Shown here: positions 7,395 to 16,408 of the stretch, in pieces
How the letters are laid out: every line of letters begins with the position of its first letter
Position numbering within the stretch: the first letter of the stretch is position 1
From: Phytohabitans maris
GTDB taxonomy: Bacteria; Actinomycetota; Actinomycetes; Mycobacteriales; Micromonosporaceae
Length of the DNA stretch: 64,000 nt
Reading direction: 5' to 3'
Assembly: GCF_031085175.1 (NCBI RefSeq)
Contig: NZ_JAVHUY010000004.1
Coordinates: 62,001-126,000 of the forward strand
Notes under the pieces: model-generated
What the model was told of the DNA's origin: nothing
Databases searched by the model: none
What the model saw: the letters and a program-made list of their open reading frames with translations, nothing else
Position numbers and translations under genes: made by a program

Positions 7395-8000
7395 ATGTCG
7401 GTCGTCGCCACGTCCACCCGCACCGGATGGCACCTGTCGCAGCCACCCGGGCCGGGCCGGACTCCCGGCGGTCGCCGCCCGGCGGGCGGCTCGCCCACAC
7501 TCACCGTGACGTTCTCTATCCCGCTCGCCAGCGACGACGGGCTGACCCCGCAGGCCTTCCGCCTCCTCGAAGTGGCGCGCGAGCTCGTCGAGCGCGGCGA
7601 GGGCACCGTGAGCCTCTCGCCGCCGGCGGCCGAGCCGCTGGCCGAGGAGGAGAGCGACGAGCCGGACACCGCCACCGCCGCCGTGCCGGCCGGCGAGGGC
7701 ACGCTGCGCGTCCTGGCCGCCTCCCGCACGGTCCTGCTCGGCGACCAGCAGCTGCGGCTCACCCGGCTGGAGTTCGACCTGCTGCTCTTCCTGGCCGAAA
7801 ACCCGCGCCGCGTGTTCAGCCGCCTCCAGCTGCTGACCGGCGTCTGGGGCTACGAGCACGCCGGCGCCCGTACGGTCGACGTGCACATCCGCCGGCTCCG
7901 CTCCAAGATCGGCATGCACGTGCCGCTGGTGACCACCGTGTACGGGGTGGGTTACCGCCTGGCCGACGACGCCCGGGTGGTCGTCGACCGCGACGCCTGA
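7395..8000 (+). CDS. Receiver-less OmpR-type winged-helix regulator (paralogue B)
   Basis: Regulator of 201 aa, clearly paralogous to the one at 4617-5183. It has the same MSV start, the same N-terminal block (LTVTFSIPLA, AFRLLEVARELVERGEGTV), an acidic spacer, and a C-terminal winged helix (LTRLEFDLLLFLAENPRRVF, TVDVHIRRLRSKIG, YGVGYRLADDA). No receiver domain or transmembrane segment is present, so control must come through the N-terminal block or a partner. GAGGAGG lies six bases before the ATG, and a long AT-richer leader precedes it, suggesting its own regulated promoter. The recognition surface is nearly identical in the two paralogues, so overlapping targets are likely. Confidence 0.88.
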   Translation: MSVVATSTRTGWHLSQPPGPGRTPGGRRPAGGSPTLTVTFSIPLASDDGLTPQAFRLLEVARELVERGEGTVSLSPPAAEPLAEEESDEPDTATAAVPAGEGTLRVLAASRTVLLGDQQLRLTRLEFDLLLFLAENPRRVFSRLQLLTGVWGYEHAGARTVDVHIRRLRSKIGMHVPLVTTVYGVGYRLADDARVVVDRDA

Positions 8001-8042
8001 GCCGCCGCCCGGCCCTCGTGGCGCCTGAGGGAGGCTGGTGGG

Positions 8043-8681
8043 GTGCGCGTGCGTCCCATCACCCCGGACCTGCTGGTCGAGGAGCTGGCCGACCGGCTCG
8101 CCGCCGACCGCGCCGGGCAGTGGCTGCGGGTCGCCGTCGACGGGCCGCCCCCGGCCGACCCGGACCGCCTCGCCGCCGCGCTGGTCGACCCGCTCCGGGC
8201 CCGCGGGAGGGCCGCCGTCCACGTCCCGGCCGCCGGGTTCCTGCGGCCGGCGTCGCTGCGCTTCGAGTACGGGCGGGACAACCCGGACGCCTTCTACCTG
8301 GGCTGGCTGGACGAGGCCGGGCTGCGCCGCGAGGTGCTCGACCCGCTCGCCCCGGGCGGCACGGGACGGTTGCTGCCGAGCCTCTGGGACCCGGCGACCG
8401 ACCGGGCCACCCGCGCGCCCTACGTGACCGCGCCACCCGGAGCGGCGGTGCTCGTCAGCGGCCAGTTTCTGCTCGGCGGCGGCCTCCCGTTCGACGTGGC
8501 CCTGCACCTGGTCCTGTCGCCCGCGGCGCTGGACCGGCGGATGCCGGCCGACCAGCGGTGGACCTTGCCGGCCTACGCCCGGTACGCGGACGAGGTCGAT
8601 CCGGCGGCCTTCGCCGACCTGGTGGTGCGGATGGACGACCCCCGGCACCCCGCGCTGGGCGAGCGGAGCGAGCGCGGCTAG
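8043..8681 (+). CDS. Uridine-kinase-like protein with degenerate P-loop
   Basis: Protein of 212 aa resembling actinomycete proteins annotated as uridine kinase. At the position of the P-loop it reads VAVDGPPPADPD, with no GxxxxGK[ST], so ATP binding by the classical mechanism is doubtful. Later family-like segments are FEYGRDNPDAFYLGWLDE and a hydrophobic strand AVLVSGQFLLG. The last residues (GERSERG) are encoded by the first copy of a 19 bp repeat that occurs again 31 bp further on, so the original C-terminus may have been replaced. The GTG at 8043 is the best start. Function uncertain. Confidence 0.65.
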   Translation: MRVRPITPDLLVEELADRLAADRAGQWLRVAVDGPPPADPDRLAAALVDPLRARGRAAVHVPAAGFLRPASLRFEYGRDNPDAFYLGWLDEAGLRREVLDPLAPGGTGRLLPSLWDPATDRATRAPYVTAPPGAAVLVSGQFLLGGGLPFDVALHLVLSPAALDRRMPADQRWTLPAYARYADEVDPAAFADLVVRMDDPRHPALGERSERG

Positions 8682-8708
8682 CGCGGACAGCGAGCGGAGC
8701 GAGCGCGG
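8659..8708. repeat. Two identical 19 bp copies of a GAGCGGAGCGAG repeat
   Basis: GCGAGCGGAGCGAGCGCGG occurs at 8659-8677 and again at 8690-8708. The first copy supplies the last codons and stop of the kinase-like gene; the second abuts the DUF72 gene. This is a REP-like intergenic element. Confidence 0.7.
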
Positions 8709-8738
8709 GTGGCACAGCTCTGGTGCAGACTGGTTGAC

Positions 8739-9605
8739 GTGGGTGAGATCAAGGTCGGCACCGCCTCCTGGACCGACCGCACCCTGCTGGAGTCCGGCTG
8801 GTACCCGAAGAGCGCCGACACGCCCGAAAAGCGGCTCGGCTACTACGCGGAGAAGTTCCCGCTGGTCGAGGTCGACGCCACGTACTACTCGCCGCCGGCC
8901 GAGCAGACCGCCGCGCTCTGGGCGGCCCGCACCCCGCCCGGCTTCACGTTCAACGTCAAGGCGTTCAGCCTGCTGACCGGCCACCCGACCAAGGTCTCGG
9001 CGATCTACAAGGACCTGCGGCCGGAGACCGAGAAGAAGAACGTCTATCCCGGCGACCTCGACCCGGCCGCGTACGAGCAGGTGTGGGAGCGCTTCCTCGC
9101 CGCCCTCCAGCCGCTGGTCGACGCGGGCAAGCTGGGCGCGCTGCTGTTCCAGTTCCCGCCCTGGTTCACCATCCGCCGGGCCAACAAGCAGTACCTGCTG
9201 GAGGTGCAGCGCCGGGTGCGGCCGCTACGCGCCGTGTACGAGTTTCGGCACGCCTCCTGGTTCGAGGGCGCCAACCGCGACGAGACGCTGGAGTTCCTGC
9301 GCGAGCACAAGCTGCCGTACGTCTCGGTGGACATGCCGCAGGGGTACAAGTCGTCGGTTCCGCCGGTGCTCGCCGCCACCGCCGACCTGGCCGTCGTGCG
9401 TTTCCACGGCCACAGCGAGAAGTGGACCAGCAAGAACATCTACGAGAAGTTCGGTTACCTCTACAGTGACGGCGAGCTGAAAGAGTGGGCGCCGAAACTG
9501 AAGAAGCTGGCCGGTGAGACGGAGCAGATGCACGTTCTCACCAACAACTGCTACAGCGACTACGCGCAGCGAAACGCCGGCCGCCTCATCGACCTGCTCT
9601 CCTGA
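8739..9605 (+). CDS. DUF72 family protein
   Basis: TIM-barrel-like DUF72 protein of 288 aa from the GTG at 8739; a GTG at 8709 would add ten residues that family members usually lack and that lie in repeat DNA. Family motifs: KVGTASWTDRTLLESGWYP at the N-terminus, FPLVEVDATYY, VKAFSLLTGHP, LLFQFPPWF and VVRFHGHSEKW. The biochemical role of DUF72 is not established; the fold resembles sugar isomerase and endonuclease IV barrels. No operon partner is evident: REP-like DNA lies upstream and a hairpin follows the stop. Confidence 0.88.
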   Translation: MGEIKVGTASWTDRTLLESGWYPKSADTPEKRLGYYAEKFPLVEVDATYYSPPAEQTAALWAARTPPGFTFNVKAFSLLTGHPTKVSAIYKDLRPETEKKNVYPGDLDPAAYEQVWERFLAALQPLVDAGKLGALLFQFPPWFTIRRANKQYLLEVQRRVRPLRAVYEFRHASWFEGANRDETLEFLREHKLPYVSVDMPQGYKSSVPPVLAATADLAVVRFHGHSEKWTSKNIYEKFGYLYSDGELKEWAPKLKKLAGETEQMHVLTNNCYSDYAQRNAGRLIDLLS

Positions 9606-9646
9606 GCGCGTGACACGCCGGATGATGCTGTCCGCAATACGACCGC

Positions 9647-9667
9647 ACGGGTGGGTGACGCACCCGT
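9647..9667 (+). terminator. Probable terminator after DUF72 gene
   Basis: ACGGGTG (9647-9653) pairs perfectly with CACCCGT (9661-9667) across a 7 nt loop, 42 bp after the DUF72 stop. No U-tract follows, which is usual in actinomycetes. Confidence 0.5.
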
Positions 9668-9702
9668 AGACGAGCATTTCCGGCCGCACCACAATCGCGG
9701 TC

Positions 9703-10629
9703 ATGGCACGTCTACTGTGGCTCGCGCAGGTGCTCCGGGACGCCGGCCTCACCGTGCACGAGGTCCCGGGCTGGAAGACCCGCGGCGGCTCGCTGGGCAC
9801 GATCCGCGGCATCACCTGCCACGCCACCGCCGGTTCGGCGGACTCCACCGACAGCGGCGAGATACACACCCTCCTGCACGGGTCGGCGACGGCACCGCCG
9901 CCGATCGCCCAGCTCTACCTGTCGCGCACCGGCGACTGGCACGTGGTCGCCTCCGGCAAGTGCAACCACAACAAGGTCGGCTGGGCCGGCCCCAACCGGG
10001 GCTTCGGCAACTCCGTCCTGCTCGGCATCGAAGCACAGCACTCCAACCGGGACGGTGAGGAGTGGACGGAACGGCAGTACGCGTCGTACGTGCGCGGCGT
10101 CGCCGCCCTCGCCCGCCGGCTGGACATCCCGGTCAGCCGGATCGCCGGCCACAAGGAGCACCAGCCGAAGCCGGCACCGAAGGGGGAGAAGTCGACCAAG
10201 ACCGACCCCACGTTCAGCATGCGCAGGTTCCGCGACGACGTGACGAAGGCGCTCGCCGGCGCGAAAATCGGAGAGGACGTTGAGGACATGACCCCGGAGC
10301 AGGCCAGGCAGCTCAGGGACTCGCACTTCGTGCTGGCCCAGGGCGTCCCGAGCCCCACCGGCGCGGGCCGCGTGCCGCTGCACGTGTGGGCCGGCTGGAT
10401 GACCGGCGCGGTCAAGGCGCTCGCCGGCGCCGTCAGCCACATCGACGACGAGACCAGGAAGCAGCTGCAGAAGGACCTCGACGCGATCGGCGCCCAGATC
10501 GAGGGCGTACCCGGCGAGGTGCTGGCCGCGGTCGGCGCGGGGGAGACCCCGGAGCAGATCGCCGCCCGCCTCCGCGAGGTGCTCGGCGACCGCGCCGCCG
10601 AGGTGGGCGCGCTGCTCGTCGACGGCTGA
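9703..10629 (+). CDS. N-acetylmuramoyl-L-alanine amidase (type 2, endolysin-like)
   Basis: Predicted zinc amidase of 308 aa that would cut the MurNAc-L-Ala bond of peptidoglycan. The amidase_2 domain covers roughly residues 30-175: GITCHATAG gives the first zinc His, the GIEAQHSN strand follows, and IAGHKEHQP gives the second His. The C-terminal 130 residues are a helical region like those of actinophage and actinomycete lysins. No signal peptide or membrane helix is visible, so it is either a phage-derived endolysin released by other means or a cytoplasmic relic. No holin or other phage genes flank it. No clear ribosome-binding site precedes the ATG. Confidence 0.85.
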   Translation: MARLLWLAQVLRDAGLTVHEVPGWKTRGGSLGTIRGITCHATAGSADSTDSGEIHTLLHGSATAPPPIAQLYLSRTGDWHVVASGKCNHNKVGWAGPNRGFGNSVLLGIEAQHSNRDGEEWTERQYASYVRGVAALARRLDIPVSRIAGHKEHQPKPAPKGEKSTKTDPTFSMRRFRDDVTKALAGAKIGEDVEDMTPEQARQLRDSHFVLAQGVPSPTGAGRVPLHVWAGWMTGAVKALAGAVSHIDDETRKQLQKDLDAIGAQIEGVPGEVLAAVGAGETPEQIAARLREVLGDRAAEVGALLVDG

Positions 10630-10654
10630 CCACCCCCGACCGCCGTACCCGTGA

Positions 10655-10682
10655 GCGGCCGGGCGCCCACGCGCCCGGCCGC
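10655..10682. terminator. Bidirectional terminator hairpin
   Basis: Perfect 11 bp stem (GCGGCCGGGCG at 10655-10665, CGCCCGGCCGC at 10672-10682) with a 6 nt loop. It sits between the convergent amidase and secreted-protein genes, so it can serve both. Confidence 0.75.
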
Positions 10683-10691
10683 ACCGGACCG

Positions 10692-11732
<1,041 letters not shown>

Positions 11733-11934
11733 GCTTCCTCCCCACAATCCGGATGGATCGATCGTGAGGAATCTTCGTGGTTGCTGTCGCCGCGCGTGTG
11801 ACCGGGGGGCGAAGAGTGGATAGATGCCCGTCGACCGGGAGTGTCCAGCGCCGGTGCGCGAGCGGTGGACCCGGAGGATCTCGAACCGCTGGCTCGTGGA
11901 GCGCGTGCGGTTCTGATGGCCGTTTGTGGGTTTC

Positions 11935-13623
11935 TCAGTGGGCGTAGGCGGTCAGGAAGCGGTCCCGGAAGCTGTCCATCCGCCACACCGGGCTCTGCGG
12001 GCCGGGCTTGATCCCCTCCTGCCAGCCCCACGACGAGATCCGGTCGAGCACCGCCGGGTCGCGGGCGACGATCGAGATGGGTACGTCGCGGGAGGCGTCC
12101 GCGCCGGTCACGATCCGCGCCGGCTGGTGGTCGCCGAGGAAGATCATCACCAGGTTGTCGTCGCCGAACCTCTCCACGTACGAGACGAGGGTGTTGAGCG
12201 AGTACTCGATGGAGAGGCGGTACTGGGTGCGCACCCGCTCCGGGTCCTTCCACACCTCCTCGGGCGTATCGCCCTCCCGCGCCTCGTTGATGTAGATCGA
12301 GCCGTCGCCGACCTGGTCCCACTCGAGCCACTTGGGCAGCGGGGTCCACGGGCCGTGGCTGGAGACCAGCGGGATCACCGACATCAGCGGCGGGTGGCCG
12401 GGCTTGGCGTTCTCCAGCCGCTCGAAGGCGAGCATCGTGTACTGGTCGGGCATGGTCGCCCAGCTGAAGCCGAGGCCGCGGTAGCCGAGCGTGTGCAGGT
12501 CGTACACCCGGTCGAAGCCGTAGAAGCGCCCCTCCGGCCAGGCCCGCGTGATGCCCGGCATGACGCCGACGGTGTCCCAGTTCGCCCGGCCGAACGCGCC
12601 GCTCAGCGTCAGCCGGTCGCTGGAGGTCACCGTGCGGAACCGCTGCTGGTTGTTGATCCACAGACCGGACAGGAGGGTGGACTGGGCGAGCCAGCTGCCG
12701 CCGCCCGAGGTGGGCGAGGTGAGCCAGCCGCTGCGTGAGCCGTACCCGGCGGCGGCGAGCCGGCGGGTCCCCTCGTCGAGCAGCCCGCCGACCCGCGTCG
12801 CGAACTCGGGGTCCTCCACCGCGGACCGCCCGTAGCTCTCCACGAACGCGAGCACGACGTCCTTGCCCCGCAAGCCGGCGAGCAGCTGCTCCGGCGGGAC
12901 GTCCCGGAACGCGTCGACCGCCGCCTCGTCCGCGAACTCCTGCCGGTCCTGAAAGCTGGTGACCACCTGCTTCCCGTGGTCGTACGCGAGCGCGGCCGTG
13001 TCCCGGGCGGCGACCGGCTCGCCCGGCACGACCTCCACCCCGGCGACCGCGCAGGCCACCCACGCGGCGGCGAGCGCGCCCGCGACCCGCGCGGCGGCGG
13101 TGCGGTGCATGGCGGCCACAGTGGAGAGTCGCAGCACCGAGAAGGCCAGGAGCACCGGCACCGCGACGGCCAGCACCACCGCGCCGACGACCGCGCCGAC
13201 CGCGCCCGCCTGCCCTACCGAGTCGCGGAGCACGACCAGCGCGTCGTCGAAGAGCACCCAGTCGAGCACGAGGTCGAACGGGCGGTCGAGCACCGAGAGG
13301 AAGCCCATGTCGAGGAGGCGGACCACGGCCAGGACCCCGAGGAGCGCGCCCGCGGCGGCGGCCACCGCCTTGCGCGGTGTCGCCGGGAGCAGGAGCAGGA
13401 GCGCGCAGCCGACGAGGGCTTCCAGGGGTATCCGGGCGAAGGCGCCGGGGCGCAGCAGCTCCAGGTCGTCGGGGGCGACGAGGGCGGCGAGCACGAGGGC
13501 GGCGGCGAGGACGGTGAACCCGATGGAGAGGCCGCGCCGCCAGGCCGGTCGTCTGCGCTCCTCCGGTGCCTGCGCCTGCGGCGTTGGTGCGACCTGCTCG
13601 TCCGGTACCTGTACTCCTGGCAA
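11935..13623 (-). CDS. Membrane-anchored sulfatase / LTA-synthase-like protein
   Basis: Protein of 562 aa: a Pro/Ala-rich cytoplasmic N-terminus, four to five membrane helices up to about residue 195, then an extracellular alkaline-phosphatase-superfamily domain. Sulfatase-like marks are DVVLAFVESYGRS (metal-binding strand with the usual E-S-Y), STLLSGLWINNQ, LVSSHGPWTPLP and MIFLGDHQPARI, which carries a conserved GDH metal-ligand motif. Such proteins hydrolyse or transfer phosphate or sulfate esters on cell-surface polymers; the substrate is unknown here. The start is a TTG at 13623; no better upstream or near downstream start fits. Confidence 0.82.
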   Translation of the reverse strand: MPGVQVPDEQVAPTPQAQAPEERRRPAWRRGLSIGFTVLAAALVLAALVAPDDLELLRPGAFARIPLEALVGCALLLLLPATPRKAVAAAAGALLGVLAVVRLLDMGFLSVLDRPFDLVLDWVLFDDALVVLRDSVGQAGAVGAVVGAVVLAVAVPVLLAFSVLRLSTVAAMHRTAAARVAGALAAAWVACAVAGVEVVPGEPVAARDTAALAYDHGKQVVTSFQDRQEFADEAAVDAFRDVPPEQLLAGLRGKDVVLAFVESYGRSAVEDPEFATRVGGLLDEGTRRLAAAGYGSRSGWLTSPTSGGGSWLAQSTLLSGLWINNQQRFRTVTSSDRLTLSGAFGRANWDTVGVMPGITRAWPEGRFYGFDRVYDLHTLGYRGLGFSWATMPDQYTMLAFERLENAKPGHPPLMSVIPLVSSHGPWTPLPKWLEWDQVGDGSIYINEAREGDTPEEVWKDPERVRTQYRLSIEYSLNTLVSYVERFGDDNLVMIFLGDHQPARIVTGADASRDVPISIVARDPAVLDRISSWGWQEGIKPGPQSPVWRMDSFRDRFLTAYAH

Positions 13624-13740
13624 CCCGAAGTTCCTTCTGCTTCGCCCGGTCAGGCAGACGATCGTACGCCCCGCGGCTCAGCCCGAGGCGCGGTGCCCGC
13701 CCCGCGGCACGCGTCAACGGGCCGCCCGCCGCGGCGAGCC

Positions 13741-13944
13741 TCATCCCGTCCGGTCGAACTCGCCCAGCTTCACCCCCGCGATGAAGCCGTGCCACGACCC
13801 CCGGACGAACGAGAGGGTCGCGGCGTCCGGGTGCTTCGAGTCGCGTAGCTGCACGACCTGCCCGGAGGCCCGTACCTCGACGCACTCGTTTCCCATGGCG
13901 CTGCGCGTGCTCTTGTACCAGGGTGTTCTGATCGTCCTAGGCAT
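13741..13944 (-). CDS. DUF397 domain protein
   Basis: Small protein of 67 aa with the standard DUF397 layout: WYKSTRSAMGNECVEV, VVQLRDSKHPDAATLSF and a C-terminal SWHGFIAGVKLGEFD. DUF397 proteins are usually encoded beside an XRE-family helix-turn-helix protein with which they act in actinomycete developmental control. Here no XRE gene is adjacent: upstream lies a low-GC gap and then a divergent DUF6082 gene, so this copy is orphaned or acts with a remote partner. Confidence 0.88.
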   Translation of the reverse strand: MPRTIRTPWYKSTRSAMGNECVEVRASGQVVQLRDSKHPDAATLSFVRGSWHGFIAGVKLGEFDRTG

Positions 13945-14182
13945 GGAGCAACCTTTCCCCCGTCGATGTGGCAGACGTGCCGATTGTCAAGCTAACCGGG
14001 ACGGCCCTATCCGTTGACCATTTCCGCAAAGGCGATATTGGTGCTCGGGAGTTGCGCATTATAGCGGTTCCACTTCTCGGGTGCGTCGGGCAGAGATCGA
14101 AATCGTTGGAGAAATTGATGGCTGGTGTAACAATGACAATGCCCTGTGAGGGGCCCAGCTAGCGTGGCTCAAGGAGGTCGTT

Positions 14183-14905
14183 GTGCTGCGCCGTCGAGAT
14201 GGCTGGCCGTCGTGGCCGGCGGTATTCGTGATCGCTTTTGGCGTGGCGTTGTTGATCCTGATGCTCCGGGCGCCGGTCCTTCTCGGTCGGCTCGGTGGGA
14301 GCCGTCAAGACTGGGACTTCCTCGCCAATGTCGGCGACGCGTATGCCGGTGTTTCCGCGATCTTGTCCAGCCTGGCCTTTTGTGGCGTGGCCGCGTCCCT
14401 CCTGCTGCAGTGGCGGCAGAACCGCATGACGCAGCTCTATTCGTTTAAGGCGCAGCACCTTGAGCTGGCTAAACTGGCGCTTCAAGATCCAAAGTTCCTC
14501 TACGTCGACGGCGTCGACCCCACTGTGGACGGTGACGCGACCCTGAAGGTCTACGCCAACCTCATCGTCAGCCACTGGGCCATGGCGTGGGATCTGCGGA
14601 TGATGTCGGTGCGTACGCTGCGGACAAACGCTTCGCGTCTTTTCAACGAGCGGATAGCCCGGGAGTGGTGGGACGCCTGGCGCTTCTCCTATCTCAGTTC
14701 CAGGTCTCGCAAGCGCTTCGTCAAGATTCTCGATGAGGAACACCAAAATGCTCTTGGCGTGAATGTGTCGACGCTTGGGATTGATCGCGATTCGCGCGGT
14801 CGCATCCCATCGCAGAGATCAACGCATTCGTCGTTGTCGCAGCAAGACAGTAGCGCCGATGCGCTCTCTGCACAAGCGACCAAAACGGATGAGTCGGGCA
14901 CGTGA
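14183..14905 (+). CDS. DUF6082-like membrane protein
   Basis: Protein of 240 aa. Two membrane helices (about residues 12-32 and 52-72) precede a cytoplasmic helical region that contains RQNRMTQLYSFKAQHLELAKLAL and a conserved Trp-rich EWWDAWRF segment, then a Ser/Gln/Thr-rich tail. The pattern matches DUF6082 proteins of actinomycetes, whose role is unknown. AAGGAGG lies just before the GTG start. The gene uses many more A/T-ending codons than its neighbours, and the upstream gap is also lower in GC. This points to recent acquisition together with the DUF397 gene. Confidence 0.7.
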   Translation: MLRRRDGWPSWPAVFVIAFGVALLILMLRAPVLLGRLGGSRQDWDFLANVGDAYAGVSAILSSLAFCGVAASLLLQWRQNRMTQLYSFKAQHLELAKLALQDPKFLYVDGVDPTVDGDATLKVYANLIVSHWAMAWDLRMMSVRTLRTNASRLFNERIAREWWDAWRFSYLSSRSRKRFVKILDEEHQNALGVNVSTLGIDRDSRGRIPSQRSTHSSLSQQDSSADALSAQATKTDESGT

Positions 14906-14917
14906 CTGTCCTTTGTG

Positions 14918-14962
14918 GCGGCATCACCTGAGAGTGTTCGTGCGGCCGCGGAGTGATGCCGC
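14918..14962. terminator. Inverted repeat after DUF6082 gene
   Basis: GCGGCATCAC (14918-14927) and GTGATGCCGC (14953-14962) are perfect 10 bp complements 25 nt apart, located 12 bp after the DUF6082 stop and before a convergent gene. It may be a terminator; the long loop makes that less certain. Confidence 0.45.
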
Positions 14963-15038
14963 GACGTCTGGCTACGGAATAGAGCCGATCGGGTACGTGG
15001 AGTCGCCGACCCGGTCGACGGGGCCCGGTCGGGTGGTG

Positions 15039-15500
15039 CTAGCCCTCGCGGGTGTACGTGATGGCGAAGTCCACGTCCCACGTCTCGCCGTCGCGGGAGA
15101 TCTCCCACTGGCCGTCGATCGTGCGGCCGTCGTCGCTGAGCGTGCCGGTGAAACGCTGGCCGAAGCCGGGCGCCTCGCGCCACACCGTCCACACCCGACC
15201 GTCGAACGCCATCTGGTAGACGCGGTGCACGCCCCGGCGGTCGGCGTACAGCATGGTGAACCCGCCGGTGGCGTCGTCGAGCCCGATCATCCCGGTGGTG
15301 GGGAGGGGGTTGTTCTCCCGCCAGGCGGCCGGCGCGGTCTCCGGCAGCGGGTCGGCGTCGGAGACCTGCCGCAGAAACCTGCCCTCCTCCACCCAGGCGA
15401 ACTCGCTCCACCCCGCGCCGAGCCCCTCCACCCGCGGCCGCACGGTCCACCGCCCGACCAGGGCGTCGAGGCGGGCCAGGGCCGGATGCCGGTCGTCCAT
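15039..15500 (-). CDS. DUF1579/FABP-like small beta-barrel protein
   Basis: Protein of 153 aa predicted to form an all-beta lipocalin-like barrel. It opens with LARLDALVGRWTVRP and closes with ISRDGETWDVDFAITYTREG, the start and end strands typical of DUF1579/THAP4-like heme- or ligand-binding proteins. Intermediate strands include GFTMLYADRRGVHRVYQMAFDG. No signal peptide, so it is cytoplasmic. The ligand cannot be told from sequence. The neighbouring methyltransferase diverges from it 80 bp away. Confidence 0.7.
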   Translation of the reverse strand: MDDRHPALARLDALVGRWTVRPRVEGLGAGWSEFAWVEEGRFLRQVSDADPLPETAPAAWRENNPLPTTGMIGLDDATGGFTMLYADRRGVHRVYQMAFDGRVWTVWREAPGFGQRFTGTLSDDGRTIDGQWEISRDGETWDVDFAITYTREG

Positions 15501-15580
15501 GCGCTCACCGTACCGCCGCGAGCCGCGCGGGCGGAGAAACCCGCGGGCGGCGGGAGCGGATCTGGCCTTAAGGTCGTGCG

Positions 15581-16399
15581 GTGAACGAAGCGCTCTACGC
15601 CGGCAGCGCCCGCTACTACGCTGCCGGTCGCCTGCCGTACCCGCCGGAGGTCGCCACCGTGCTCCGGGACGGGCTGGGGCTCGACGGGCGGGGGCGGCTG
15701 CTCGACGTGGGGTGTGGGCCCGGCTCGGTGACCCGGCTGCTGGCCCCGCTCTTCGAGAGCGCCGTCGGGGTGGACGCCGACCGCGACATGGTGGAGGAGG
15801 CGCGGCGGTCGAGTGTGGACGGTGTGGAGTGGCGGCACCTGCGGGCCGAGGAGCTGCCCGCCGGGCTGGGGACGTTCCGGGTGGCGACGTTCGCGCAGTC
15901 GTTCCACTGGATGGACCGGCCGCTCGTGGCCCGGCTGGTCCGCGGGATGCTGGAGCCCGGCGGCGCCTGGGTGCACGTCGACGGGATCACCCACCGCGGC
16001 GAGTCCGGCACCGACCCGCTGCCCCATCCCCAGCCGCCGCACGAGGCGATCGGCGCGCTGGTGCGGCGGTACCTGGGGCCGGTGCGCCGGGCCGGCACCG
16101 CGCTGCTGCCGCAGGGCACGCCCTCCGGCGAGGCGGAGGTGATGCTGGCCGCGGGCTACACCGGCCCGGAGCGGCTGCCGGTGGTTGGCGGCACGGTCCA
16201 CGAGCGCTCGGCCGACCAGGTGGTGGCGTCGGTGTTCTCGCTGTCGTGGTCGGCGCCGCACCTGTTCGGTGAACGCCTCGCGGAGTTCGAGCGCGACCTG
16301 CGGTCGGTGCTGCGGTCCGCGTCGCCGTCGGGGTGGTTCGCGGAGCGCGCGGGGGACGTCGCGCTGGTCGTGTGGCGGCCCGGCGAGGCGCGGTTGTAG
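15581..16399 (+). CDS. Class I SAM-dependent methyltransferase
   Basis: Cytoplasmic methyltransferase of 272 aa. SAM-binding motif I is LLDVGCGPGSVT, with the acidic residue of motif II in GVDADRDMVEEA and the post-motif FRVATFAQSFHWMD, as in the UbiE/Methyltransf_11 group. The N-terminal YAGSARYYAAGRLPYPP is common in actinomycete members of unknown substrate. GTG start at 15581 with a short AT-richer leader. The VOC-family gene follows 9 bp later, so the two are likely cotranscribed. Confidence 0.88.
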   Translation: MNEALYAGSARYYAAGRLPYPPEVATVLRDGLGLDGRGRLLDVGCGPGSVTRLLAPLFESAVGVDADRDMVEEARRSSVDGVEWRHLRAEELPAGLGTFRVATFAQSFHWMDRPLVARLVRGMLEPGGAWVHVDGITHRGESGTDPLPHPQPPHEAIGALVRRYLGPVRRAGTALLPQGTPSGEAEVMLAAGYTGPERLPVVGGTVHERSADQVVASVFSLSWSAPHLFGERLAEFERDLRSVLRSASPSGWFAERAGDVALVVWRPGEARL

Positions 16400-16408
16400 G
16401 TTCGGCCC

